Assembly (NCBI GenBank): GCA_944387115.1
Contig: CALXDR010000007.1
Coordinates: forward strand, 1 to 50,034
DNA: 50,034 bases
DNA from: an uncultured Oscillospiraceae bacterium
GTDB lineage: Bacteria; Bacillota; Clostridia; Oscillospirales; Oscillospiraceae
Direction: 5' to 3'
Shown: positions 43,630 through 50,034 of the stretch, one piece after another
Layout of the letters: each line of letters opens with the position of its first letter
How positions within the stretch are numbered: position 1 is the stretch's first letter
Notes under the pieces: model-generated
The model's input: the letters and a program-made list of their open reading frames with translations, nothing else
What the model was told of the DNA's origin: nothing
Databases searched by the model: none
Translations under genes and position numbers: made by a program

Positions 43630-44435
43630 GCTGGACCCAGGTGGAAGGGCTGTGTGTGGGCTATCGGGGGCGCAGGGTGCTGGAGGATGTGTCGTTTGCC
43701 CTGGAGCCGGGGGGCATCACAGCCCTGCTGGGCGCCAATGGCAGCGGCAAGACCACCCTGCTCAAGGCCATGTGCGGCATTCTGCCCCATCAGGGGGTGT
43801 GTACAGTGGCCGGGCAGGTGCTGGAGGGGCTTTCTCCCCGGCGGCTGGCCCAAATTTGCGGCTATATTCCCCAGAGAAGCGGCATCGCCCTTGACATTTC
43901 CCTGTTGGATGTGGTACTTATGGGGTTCAACCCCAGCCTGTCGCTGCTCCAGCGCCCCAGCCGGGGAATGCGCCGGCAGGCGGTGGACGCCCTGGAGAGG
44001 GTGGGGCTGGCACATCGGGCGCAGGAGAGCTATCGGAGGCTCAGCGAGGGGGAGAAGCAGCGGGTGATATTGGCCCGCACGCTGGTGGGAAAGGGCAGTT
44101 TGCTCCTGCTGGATGAGCCGGAGAGCGCCCTGGATGTGCACCACCGCTATCAGATGCTCCATCTGCTGAGACAATGGTGCGCCCAGGGGGAGCGGGGGGT
44201 GCTGGCAGCCCTCCACGACCCCCAGCTGGCGCTGAACACCTGTCATCGGGTGCTGGTGCTGGACCGGGGGCGTGTGGCCGCCCAGCTGTGCCCCCGGCGG
44301 GACAGTCTGGCGGAGATGGAAGGGGCGCTGGAGCCCATTTATGGCCCCATTCAGCTGCTGCGGTGCGCCAGCCGGTGGGGCAGTGAAGAGCTGGTGATGC
44401 TCAAACAACGGGAGGCGGCGGGATGGAACCTGTGA
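43626..44435 (+). CDS. ABC importer ATPase (FecE/BtuD-type)
   Basis: This is a 269-residue ATPase. Walker A is GANGSGKTT, the signature is LSEGEKQRV (E in place of the usual second G), Walker B is LLLLDEPESALD and the switch His is in AALHDPQLA. It overlaps the permease stop by 4 bp (ATGA). The same transcript continues into the ModE-like gene. Confidence 0.93.
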   Translation: MSWTQVEGLCVGYRGRRVLEDVSFALEPGGITALLGANGSGKTTLLKAMCGILPHQGVCTVAGQVLEGLSPRRLAQICGYIPQRSGIALDISLLDVVLMGFNPSLSLLQRPSRGMRRQAVDALERVGLAHRAQESYRRLSEGEKQRVILARTLVGKGSLLLLDEPESALDVHHRYQMLHLLRQWCAQGERGVLAALHDPQLALNTCHRVLVLDRGRVAAQLCPRRDSLAEMEGALEPIYGPIQLLRCASRWGSEELVMLKQREAAGWNL

Positions 44436-44803
44436 CGAAATTGTATCTGGTGGACCAGCGGGGGGAGCGTGTATTTGGCGAGGGGCCCTTTCGCCTGCTC
44501 CAGGCGGTGGAGGACACCGGCTCCCTGCGGGGGGCGGCGCAATCCATGCACATGGCCTATACAAAGGCCTTGAAGATGCTCCGGCGGGTGGAGCAGGAGG
44601 TGGGCTATCCCCTCACGCAGCGCAGCGTGGGGGGGCGGGACGGCGGCGGCAGCCGGCTGACCGAGGAAGGAAAGGAGCTGCTCAGTCGATATGAACGCTA
44701 TCGGGACCGATGCCAGGCGGCTAACCGCCGCATCTATCAAGAGATATTTTGTGCGCAGCGGGAAGAAGCACCTGCTGATTACGGGGAGCCGGGGGAGGGG
44801 TAA
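44423..44803 (+). CDS. ModE-family winged-helix regulator (DNA-binding domain only)
   Basis: This is a 126-residue protein. It matches the N-terminal LysR-type winged helix of ModE: FRLLQAVEDTGSLRGAAQSMHMAYTKAL then LRRVEQEVGYPLTQRSVGG and a dimer helix. The molybdate-binding MOP domains of E. coli ModE are absent, so metal sensing may be indirect or use another site. ATG 44423 has GGAGG upstream and overlaps the ATPase gene by 13 bp. It probably represses the importer through the palindrome at 41534-41557. Confidence 0.85.
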   Translation: MEPVTKLYLVDQRGERVFGEGPFRLLQAVEDTGSLRGAAQSMHMAYTKALKMLRRVEQEVGYPLTQRSVGGRDGGGSRLTEEGKELLSRYERYRDRCQAANRRIYQEIFCAQREEAPADYGEPGEG

Positions 44804-45806
44804 GAGCACCCTGGTCAGCCGCCTGGCCCCGCTGCTCTCGCCCCAGTACCCCATGGGGGGGATTACCACCTGGGCCGTGCCCGGGGAAGGGGTGTGGCTG
44901 CGGGAGGATGTCACCGGGAAAACGGCCCAAATCGGCGTTTATGACCGTGAAGCGGGGAAAATGACGGCCCACACCCAGGGGTTTGAAACGCTGGGGCTTG
45001 CGGCGCTGGGGCGGTGTGCCCGCAGGGAAGCCCCCTGGGTGCGCCTGGACGAGGTGGGCTATCTGGAGCAGGCCAGCGGCGCATATCAGAGGGCGCTGCT
45101 CGCCCTCATGGAGCGCAAGCGGCTGTTGGCGGTGGTGCGCAAGCAGGACGAGGCCTTTCTCAACTGCCTGCGCCGCCGGGAGGATGCCTGCGTCATTGAC
45201 CTGGACGCCCCCCTGCGCCCGATGGGGTGCGTCATCATGGCCTCTGGCCTGGGCAGCCGCTTTGGGGGCAACAAGCTGCTGGCCCGGCTGGACGGGCGGC
45301 CTCTGCTTGACTGGGTGATGGATGCCACCCAGGGGGTATTTGCCCGCCGGGTGGTGGTCACCCGGCACCGTGAGGTGGAGGAGTGGTGCGTACAAAATCA
45401 TATGCCTGTGGTGCTGCATGACCTGCCGGGGCGCAATGACACTGTGCGCCTGGGGCTGGAGGCGCTGGGCGATGACCTTGCCGGGTGCCTGTTCTGCGCT
45501 GGCGATCAGCCCCTGCTGGCCCCGGACAGTGTGCTCGCCCTGGCGCTGGCCGCCAGTCAGGAGCCGGATACCATCTGGCGTCTGGCCTATGAGGGGGAGG
45601 GGGGCACGCCGGTGCTCTTTCCCAGATGGGCCTTCAGCGAGCTGAAACGCCTGCCCCACGGGGCGGGCGGCTCCGCCCTGCTGCGCAAGTACCCCCAGCG
45701 GGTTCGGGCCATTCCTGTGCGGAACCAGCGGGAGCTGTGGGATGTGGACAGGCCGGATGACCTGACCAGGCTGCAGGGACTGCTGGACGAGGGGAGGGGA
45801 CGGTAA
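44751..45806 (+). CDS. NTPase-MocA fusion, molybdenum cofactor maturation
   Basis: This is a 351-residue two-domain protein. Residues 1-155 look like a THEP1-type P-loop NTPase (ITGSRGRGKST, Walker B WVRLDEVGYLE, AVVRKQDEAFLNCL). Residues 157-350 are a MocA-type nucleotidyltransferase (VIMASGLGSRFGGNKLL, FCAGDQPLL, GGTPVLFPRWAF). The second half would make the cytidylated Mo cofactor needed by the neighbouring hydroxylase. The start is uncertain. GTG 44751 has AAGAGA 6 nt upstream and puts the P-loop at the N-terminus as usual. ATG 44691 is possible but would overlap modE by 113 bp. Confidence 0.86.
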   Translation: MRSGKKHLLITGSRGRGKSTLVSRLAPLLSPQYPMGGITTWAVPGEGVWLREDVTGKTAQIGVYDREAGKMTAHTQGFETLGLAALGRCARREAPWVRLDEVGYLEQASGAYQRALLALMERKRLLAVVRKQDEAFLNCLRRREDACVIDLDAPLRPMGCVIMASGLGSRFGGNKLLARLDGRPLLDWVMDATQGVFARRVVVTRHREVEEWCVQNHMPVVLHDLPGRNDTVRLGLEALGDDLAGCLFCAGDQPLLAPDSVLALALAASQEPDTIWRLAYEGEGGTPVLFPRWAFSELKRLPHGAGGSALLRKYPQRVRAIPVRNQRELWDVDRPDDLTRLQGLLDEGRGR

Positions 45807-45836
45807 AAGGGGGGGCAAACATCCTTCCTGACACCC

Positions 45837-45865
45837 TTGAAGCAGGAGTACGCATGATGTATAAT
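45837..45865 (+). promoter_or_regulatory. Promoter of the toxSAS-Panacea module
   Basis: A -35 TTGAAG (45837-45842), a 17-nt spacer and a perfect -10 TATAAT (45860-45865) lie about 115 bp before the first gene. The leader has a GGGGGAGTGCCCC hairpin near 45880. Confidence 0.62.
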
Positions 45866-45980
45866 AAGTTTGCCAAGGGGGAGTGCCCCTCTCGGGACAG
45901 GAAAGCGGTGTTTGGTTTGTATGGAACCCTCTGCGCTGCGTGGCTAAGATGTAAGTATACTAGTATTGGGGTAGTGTGTT

Positions 45981-46610
45981 GTGGGGACGGTCTTTGATGA
46001 GCTGGCAGGTTTAATCGACTATGTTCAATCGGCATATTCTTTGGTCACAAAGGAATGGCTGCAAAACCAAACAGAGACAATCAATCTGAAGCAAACGCTA
46101 GTCTCTGATATTGATTTAAATGGAGTGGTATACCAGAGGATTATGGCGTATGTCCAGCTGCTAAACGAAAAAAGTGCATACATTGCACTGCACTTCCCCT
46201 CTGTATGCGCCTGCCAAGTCACCGCTCGGGTTAAAGCGCAGAATTCCATTGCGTATAAGGTTCAAAACTACAGGACGGAACGGCATGAATTTGGAAAGGT
46301 TCCAATTATCAAGTGTATCAATGATTTGTTTGGGGTTAGAATGATACTGGATACCCCCTTGACGTTTGAGGAGGTTCGTGGTTTCATCGAGAGAGTCTAT
46401 CCGGGCAAGTATAAATGCATTGACTCATCGAAGCTGGATTACAAAGCCGTCCATCTGTATTTTAAGGAAAATAATCGGACGTTCCCCTGGGAACTGCAAA
46501 TTTGGAATCGGTGTGATGTCCAGTGTAATTTTGCATCTCACAAAAAGTATAAGCAGGAATATACGACTTGGGAAAGAGAAAGTAAGGAAGGGGGAATTAC
46601 CCATGGCTAG
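45981..46610 (+). CDS. Stand-alone RelA/SpoT-type synthetase, candidate toxSAS toxin
   Basis: This is a 209-residue protein with only a RelA/SpoT synthetase domain. There is no hydrolase, TGS or ACT domain. Active-site residues are in place: R83-x-K85 and S89-x3-K93 (RVKAQNSIAYK), Asp115 and Arg120 in NDLFGVR, Tyr154-Lys155 and His158 in YKAVH, and Glu171-x-Gln173 in ELQIW. It should bind ATP as pyrophosphate donor. Housekeeping small alarmone synthetases have this size, but the overlap with a Panacea-domain gene points to the toxic branch. That branch pyrophosphorylates tRNA ends or makes toxic alarmones. Start GTG 45981 has no clear ribosome binding site. The gene is AT-richer than its neighbours. 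Confidence 0.85.
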   Translation: MGTVFDELAGLIDYVQSAYSLVTKEWLQNQTETINLKQTLVSDIDLNGVVYQRIMAYVQLLNEKSAYIALHFPSVCACQVTARVKAQNSIAYKVQNYRTERHEFGKVPIIKCINDLFGVRMILDTPLTFEEVRGFIERVYPGKYKCIDSSKLDYKAVHLYFKENNRTFPWELQIWNRCDVQCNFASHKKYKQEYTTWERESKEGGITHG

Positions 46611-47358
46611 ACATTATATTATCATGAGCAGTTCGTATACCGACGGTACGCGTGTGGCACTGGATATCACTGAGGGTGAGCTGCTCAATAGCGAGGCGAT
46701 AGCGGAAATCATGGGGGAGATTCAGCGTAATTGCGGTAAGGATGTTCCGCTCTCAACCCATCTGATTGAAACGGAGTCAGAGTCCTGGGAATCGGTGGGT
46801 GCCTATGACCCGTTCTTCGAGGGGGTGGCATGTACCAAGTCTGCAAAAGAGTTTTCTGCGAAGATTGAAGCGGGGCGGGTGTTAACGGGGCTGGATGTGG
46901 CTTCCTACATTCTTTCAAAGGTGAAATGCACCCATCTTTCCCTGGAAAAGCTCGTGTATTTTGCCTATGCTGATTATCTGTGCGATTATCGTGGGCGCTT
47001 GTTTGAGGATAAGATTTATGCATTTACCCATGGTCCTGTTGTGGATAGTGTATATCAAACCTACAAGCGAAGTGGTATGCAGTATGTGCGCCCTGTGGAC
47101 GGCATTTCCAGTGCCGATGTCCAAGCCGGCGTCAAAGAATTGCCTGCGAGAAGTCGTATCTTGTTTGCCAAAGATGGTGCAGAGAAGCTGTTTTCCATTG
47201 ATAACACACTTCGGAGATACGGAAGTGTTCCGGCCAGTTGGCTTGTCCAAATCACACACCGCCCAGGCTCCCCCTGGTCTCATGTAGACAGTTCTAAATT
47301 TTATCAGCGCATTTCAGACGAATTGATTTTAGAGCACCATGCTGTTGAGCGTGACTAA
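46603..47358 (+). CDS. Panacea-domain (SocA-like) protein, candidate antitoxin
   Basis: This is a 251-residue protein. Residues about 95-240 match the Panacea/DUF4065 domain: VASYILSK, HLSLEKLVYFAYADYLCDY, FEDKIYAFTHGPVVDSVYQTY and SWLVQITHRPGSPW. Panacea proteins are known to neutralise varied toxins, including toxSAS enzymes. Residues 1-92 form an extra domain (MARHYIIMSSSYTDGTRVAL...) that I do not recognise. The ATG overlaps the synthetase stop by 8 bp and has GGAAGGGGG upstream, so the two are translated together. Confidence 0.85.
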   Translation: MARHYIIMSSSYTDGTRVALDITEGELLNSEAIAEIMGEIQRNCGKDVPLSTHLIETESESWESVGAYDPFFEGVACTKSAKEFSAKIEAGRVLTGLDVASYILSKVKCTHLSLEKLVYFAYADYLCDYRGRLFEDKIYAFTHGPVVDSVYQTYKRSGMQYVRPVDGISSADVQAGVKELPARSRILFAKDGAEKLFSIDNTLRRYGSVPASWLVQITHRPGSPWSHVDSSKFYQRISDELILEHHAVERD

Positions 47359-47462
47359 AAGAGCATTTATGTTAGCGGCACTGTATCACCTCTATGGTGG
47401 AGCGTTGTGTGATGCGTGGGGCGTGTGAAGTGGCGTGAAGAAGGCGTCCGATGAATCGGAGC

Positions 47463-47497
47463 AATCCCCCTGGCAGAGTGGTTGCCAGGGGGATTTT
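47463..47497 (+). terminator. Terminator downstream of the Panacea gene
   Basis: A perfect 13-bp stem (47463-47475 with 47483-47495) ends in TTTT, 105 bp after the Panacea stop. Confidence 0.8.
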
Positions 47498-47583
47498 AGA
47501 TAAAACGGGGGACAGGGAATAGGAAATACCGGGCATCTGCGTTGAGGAAACGCCGAAGCCTGCGTCACAGCGGATGAACAGAG

Positions 47584-47622
47584 ACCAGGTGCCTTAGGTG
47601 ACAGCAAGGCGCCTGGTTTTTT
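47584..47622 (+). terminator. Second strong terminator, possibly of a small RNA
   Basis: A 12-bp stem (47584-47595 with 47606-47617, one G-U pair) and a 10-nt loop are followed by TTTTT. Confidence 0.82.
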
Positions 47623-47790
47623 GTGGGGTGCCGCTGGGCAGGGGAGCCTGCCGCCACCACGGGACGAGCGGGGTGGCGGTACACGCCCCATTGGGGTTAC
47701 ATCTGAAAAAAGAAAAAACGGGGTGGATTGTTCCGTTTTAGATAAAAACTAACAAATAAAATGTGATTCTTTTAAAAATTTTAAATATAG

Positions 47791-47820
47791 TTGACAAAGC
47801 AAAGAGTGATATGCTATATT
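47791..47820 (+). promoter_or_regulatory. Promoter of the membrane-protein operon
   Basis: A consensus -35 TTGACA (47791-47796), an 18-nt spacer and a -10 TATATT (47815-47820) with the TG extension. The leader is about 165 nt and includes a CCCTTT/AAAGGG hairpin near 47858-47877. Confidence 0.75.
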
Positions 47821-47991
47821 CAGGATAGCAAAACTCAGGGCAAATTATCAGTTTTTCCCTTTTGGCATTCAAAGGGACAGGTAGGGATTCAGCTGCCGCC
47901 CACTTGTATGCCTTGAGGGAACGGGGGAGTTGGATGCAGAGGGGTGGTGTGCTCCAAATGCCCCAGGTTTTATGGGGAAAGGTGTGAAGCT

Positions 47992-48858
47992 ATGATAGGA
48001 GAAACATACAAGCGGTATCTGCGCTCAAGCCGCACAGCCGTCCTGCTGGTGGCCGTCCTGGTGATTACAGGGGTGAGCTATTATCTCACCTATTTGGATA
48101 AAATGGAGCTGCTCTACCAGCTGTCCACGGAAGCGGAGGACCTCAACTTGGAGGCAATGCGCGATTTTGTGGAGAGCTACAATGGCTTCCGATTCTTTTT
48201 TTCCTTTTACAACATGGCGGATGAATTTTACGCCTATGTGCTGGTATTGTTTGCTTGGATTGGAATTTTTGTGACCTCTGAGTTTTTCACGCAGAGGGAA
48301 GATGGGTACGGCAATTGCATTGTGTCCAGGTGCGGGTACAGACGGTACAGCGGACAGCTGCTCGCTGCACAGACCCTTTACCTGGCCACTGTGCTGGGCC
48401 TGGTGATGCTCCTTCAGCTGGCGGGGGCCTTTGCGGTGGGCGGGGCGGATACTCTGTACTATCAAATATCCAGCGAGCCCCTCGGCGTGGCCGGCTGCCT
48501 GGGGCTGATTGTGCTGGTGTACACGGTGATGCTCTTCTACTGTGTGTGCATCAACACCATAGGTGCGGCGTGTGCCTGCTGGATTCAAAACCGGTACTTC
48601 ATGCAGGTGTTCCCCATTTTGGCCTTTGCCATTGTGCCGATGCTGATTGGGAGCACCCTGGCCAATGTACTGAATTTTCCGTATTTGATCGTGGATATCA
48701 CTGTGCCCTTCACATACCTGACCTTGGTGTTCCGGATGTTCAATGTATTTTATGAAATGGATTTGTACGCACTGCTCTTGAGTATGGGGATGTTCTGTGT
48801 GGCTGCGTGGACGCTGTGGCGGATCAGCGTGAGGAAGCTGGAAGGGAATTATCTATGA
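47992..48858 (+). CDS. ABC-2-like multi-pass membrane protein
   Basis: This is a 288-residue protein with six hydrophobic segments at about residues 17-35, 78-97, 125-150, 165-190, 205-230 and 255-278. The layout, with a long external loop after the first helix and an amphipathic QREDGYGNCIVSRCGYRRYSG cytoplasmic segment, resembles ABC-2 permeases such as those of bacteriocin-immunity transporters. No specific family can be named. ATG 47992 follows GGGAAAGG. The next gene overlaps by 4 bp. Confidence 0.75.
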   Translation: MIGETYKRYLRSSRTAVLLVAVLVITGVSYYLTYLDKMELLYQLSTEAEDLNLEAMRDFVESYNGFRFFFSFYNMADEFYAYVLVLFAWIGIFVTSEFFTQREDGYGNCIVSRCGYRRYSGQLLAAQTLYLATVLGLVMLLQLAGAFAVGGADTLYYQISSEPLGVAGCLGLIVLVYTVMLFYCVCINTIGAACACWIQNRYFMQVFPILAFAIVPMLIGSTLANVLNFPYLIVDITVPFTYLTLVFRMFNVFYEMDLYALLLSMGMFCVAAWTLWRISVRKLEGNYL

Positions 48859-49508
48859 GCAAACGGCGATTGGTCATTCTATCAGCTGTTGTCACGGCCC
48901 TGTTGGCTGCGTATATGGGGTATGATGTCTGCACCTACCAGACAATTGATGGCACGCTGGGGGAATTTTTTGAGAAGTACTTGGATCACATGCAAAGATA
49001 TATCTGGTGCGGAATGATCTACGGCATTCCCGTGATTTATTCCCAGATGCTGTGGATTGAAACACCGGAGCTGCTGGTGAGGATGCGGGAGCGCGTATTC
49101 CAACAGGTTTTGGAGCGGAGCATTGTCGTTTCCTTCTTGTGTGCGCTGTATGTGGTGGTGTGCCACCTGGCGGTGGCCTGGGCCATTGGACTTGAGATGA
49201 ACTGGGGGGGATATATCCTCCACGTCCTGGTCCGGCTGTCCATCTTTTATCTGTTTTGCACCCTGCTGCTGTATGTGTTCCTCTCTTTGGGGTGCAGCCG
49301 GTTTTTCTCCATGCTGATTGTGGTTGCCTTGCATATTGGGGTGCTGATTTTCGCACTGGGGATTGATTTTGTGAAGGTCAATCAGCTCAAGCCGTACCTG
49401 CTCCCGGCGTTTGTGGTCTATGAGAGCGTGGGCTGCATCCTTTCGGGGGTTTGGTTGTATTTCTCGCTGAAGAAGGGAGGAATTTGCCTCAGGGGCAAAG
49501 CGGTGTAA
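48855..49508 (+). CDS. Multi-pass membrane protein, second of three
   Basis: This is a 217-residue protein with a hydrophobic N-terminal segment (LVILSAVVTALLAAYMGYDV) and about five further membrane helices. No family is recognised. The similar size, topology and coupling to its neighbours (ATGA overlap upstream, 1-bp gap downstream) suggest parts of one transporter complex. No ATPase gene is in the window. Confidence 0.72.
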   Translation: MSKRRLVILSAVVTALLAAYMGYDVCTYQTIDGTLGEFFEKYLDHMQRYIWCGMIYGIPVIYSQMLWIETPELLVRMRERVFQQVLERSIVVSFLCALYVVVCHLAVAWAIGLEMNWGGYILHVLVRLSIFYLFCTLLLYVFLSLGCSRFFSMLIVVALHIGVLIFALGIDFVKVNQLKPYLLPAFVVYESVGCILSGVWLYFSLKKGGICLRGKAV

Positions 49509-49509
49509 G

Positions 49510-50034
49510 ATGAAGGAAGCTGCGATAAAAACCTCTGCTGTGAATCTGCTGCTGCTCTTTTTCACGGCGGGCAGTGATGTTGCGCAGGGCATCTCCGCCG
49601 CTGTGCAGAAGATAGCTGCTCCTTATCTGGAAGATAGGGGGAAGTTTTCTTTGATGCTGCTGGTCATCAACATTGCCCTGTCGCTGTTTGTGGTGCTCCT
49701 GCTCACCACACGGTGCGGGCAGCATCGCTCCATGCTGTGCTATGAGCTGAGAGGCGGCAACAGAGAGCGGGTATTTTGGGCGCAAAAGCGGGATTTGTAC
49801 CAGTATTTCGGGATGATTGCAGTGGGGAAGGTGGGGACAGATGTGCTGTTCAACGCCATCCTCGGGACGGTGGACGGGGCGGATATGCTCTGCCTGGAGC
49901 TGTGCTTTCTGCTGACAGGGGCCATGTGGCTGGAGGCGGCCTATCTGGTGGGGCTGCAGGCGTGGAGCAGAGGGGTGGGCCTGTTTGTGCCGCTGGTGCT
50001 GGTGCTGTTCTCCAATCTGATTTTCCCGTATGTG
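49510..50034 (+). CDS. Membrane protein, third of three, cut by window end
   Basis: An open frame of 175 codons with no stop runs to the window edge. It starts ATG one base after the previous stop. The protein begins MKEAAIKTSAVNLLLLFFTAG, then has hydrophobic segments at about residues 48-66, 98-115, 128-148 and 155-175. A basic segment (ELRGGNRERVFWAQKRDL) separates the second and third. It resembles the other two proteins in topology, and its function is unknown. Confidence 0.7.
   Translation, partial: MKEAAIKTSAVNLLLLFFTAGSDVAQGISAAVQKIAAPYLEDRGKFSLMLLVINIALSLFVVLLLTTRCGQHRSMLCYELRGGNRERVFWAQKRDLYQYFGMIAVGKVGTDVLFNAILGTVDGADMLCLELCFLLTGAMWLEAAYLVGLQAWSRGVGLFVPLVLVLFSNLIFPYV

Larger units (their letters stand above)
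47359..47991. other. Long intergenic region after the toxSAS-Panacea module
   Basis: No gene is supported. It holds two terminators (47463-47497 and 47584-47622). The stretch of about 85 nt between them can form GCATCTGC/GCGGATG and GCGTT/AACGC pairings, perhaps a small RNA. An AT-rich stretch (47700-47830) and a promoter for the next operon follow. Confidence 0.45.

Noticed and set aside
47821..47930. CAGGGCAAA and GGGAC patches resembling a c-di-GMP (GEMM-I) riboswitch before the membrane-protein operon
   Set aside because: The conserved GACGCAAAGCC core and the tetraloop-receptor parts are missing, so the resemblance looks like chance.

Overview
The window looks like chromosome from a spore-forming, anaerobic, fairly GC-rich member of the Clostridia, most like the Oscillospiraceae (Flavonifractor-type gut bacteria). 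This is inferred from a YlbJ-type sporulation protein, a cysteine T-box, strong AGGAGG ribosome binding sites, a clostridial hydroxylamine reductase and flavodiiron protein, and many rho-independent terminators. No database search was possible, so family names rest on motifs and remembered family features.

Layout. 1-262: the end of an rRNA operon (5'-truncated tRNA-Lys, 5S rRNA, terminator). 0.4-16.7 kb: a plant-glycoside and L-rhamnose locus. It has a leftward rhaB / AraA-type isomerase / rhaD operon, a GH78 alpha-L-rhamnosidase, an AraC regulator and a GH1 enzyme. Divergent from these are a sugar:cation symporter, a GH2 enzyme, a GH43-like enzyme with C-terminal accessory domains, and a TIM-barrel sugar isomerase/epimerase. 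Together they would import or trim rhamnosylated glycosides and send rhamnose to DHAP and lactaldehyde. 16.9-23 kb: a small Cys-rich protein, ylbJ, a small membrane protein and a heterodimeric ABC exporter with a palindromic operator. 23-25.5 kb: a tRNA-Cys T-box controlling cysE-cysS.

25.5-37.9 kb: a redox and stress region. An acyl-CoA dehydrogenase / ETF-alpha / rubredoxin fusion is followed by a flavodiiron protein. Beyond it lie hcp, an unrecognised helical protein, recD2, a uracil permease behind an attenuator, a TVP38-family membrane protein, a Crp/Fnr-type regulator and a ferredoxin-like gene. Two nearly identical 16-bp palindromes sit at exactly the same distance (21 nt) from the -10 boxes of hcp and of the ferredoxin gene. 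This defines a small HcpR-type regulon.

37.9-45.8 kb: a molybdenum region. A three-subunit xanthine dehydrogenase-family hydroxylase is divergent from a FecCD-type ABC importer, a ModE-type regulator and an NTPase-MocA fusion. A ModE-like operator overlaps the importer start site, so the importer probably carries molybdate or tungstate.

45.8-50.0 kb: an AT-richer accessory stretch. It begins with a two-gene module: a stand-alone RelA/SpoT-type synthetase overlapping a Panacea-domain protein. This matches the toxSAS-Panacea toxin-antitoxin architecture and is the strongest defence-like system in the window. A 630-bp intergenic region with two strong terminators follows, then three consecutive membrane proteins, the last cut by the window end.
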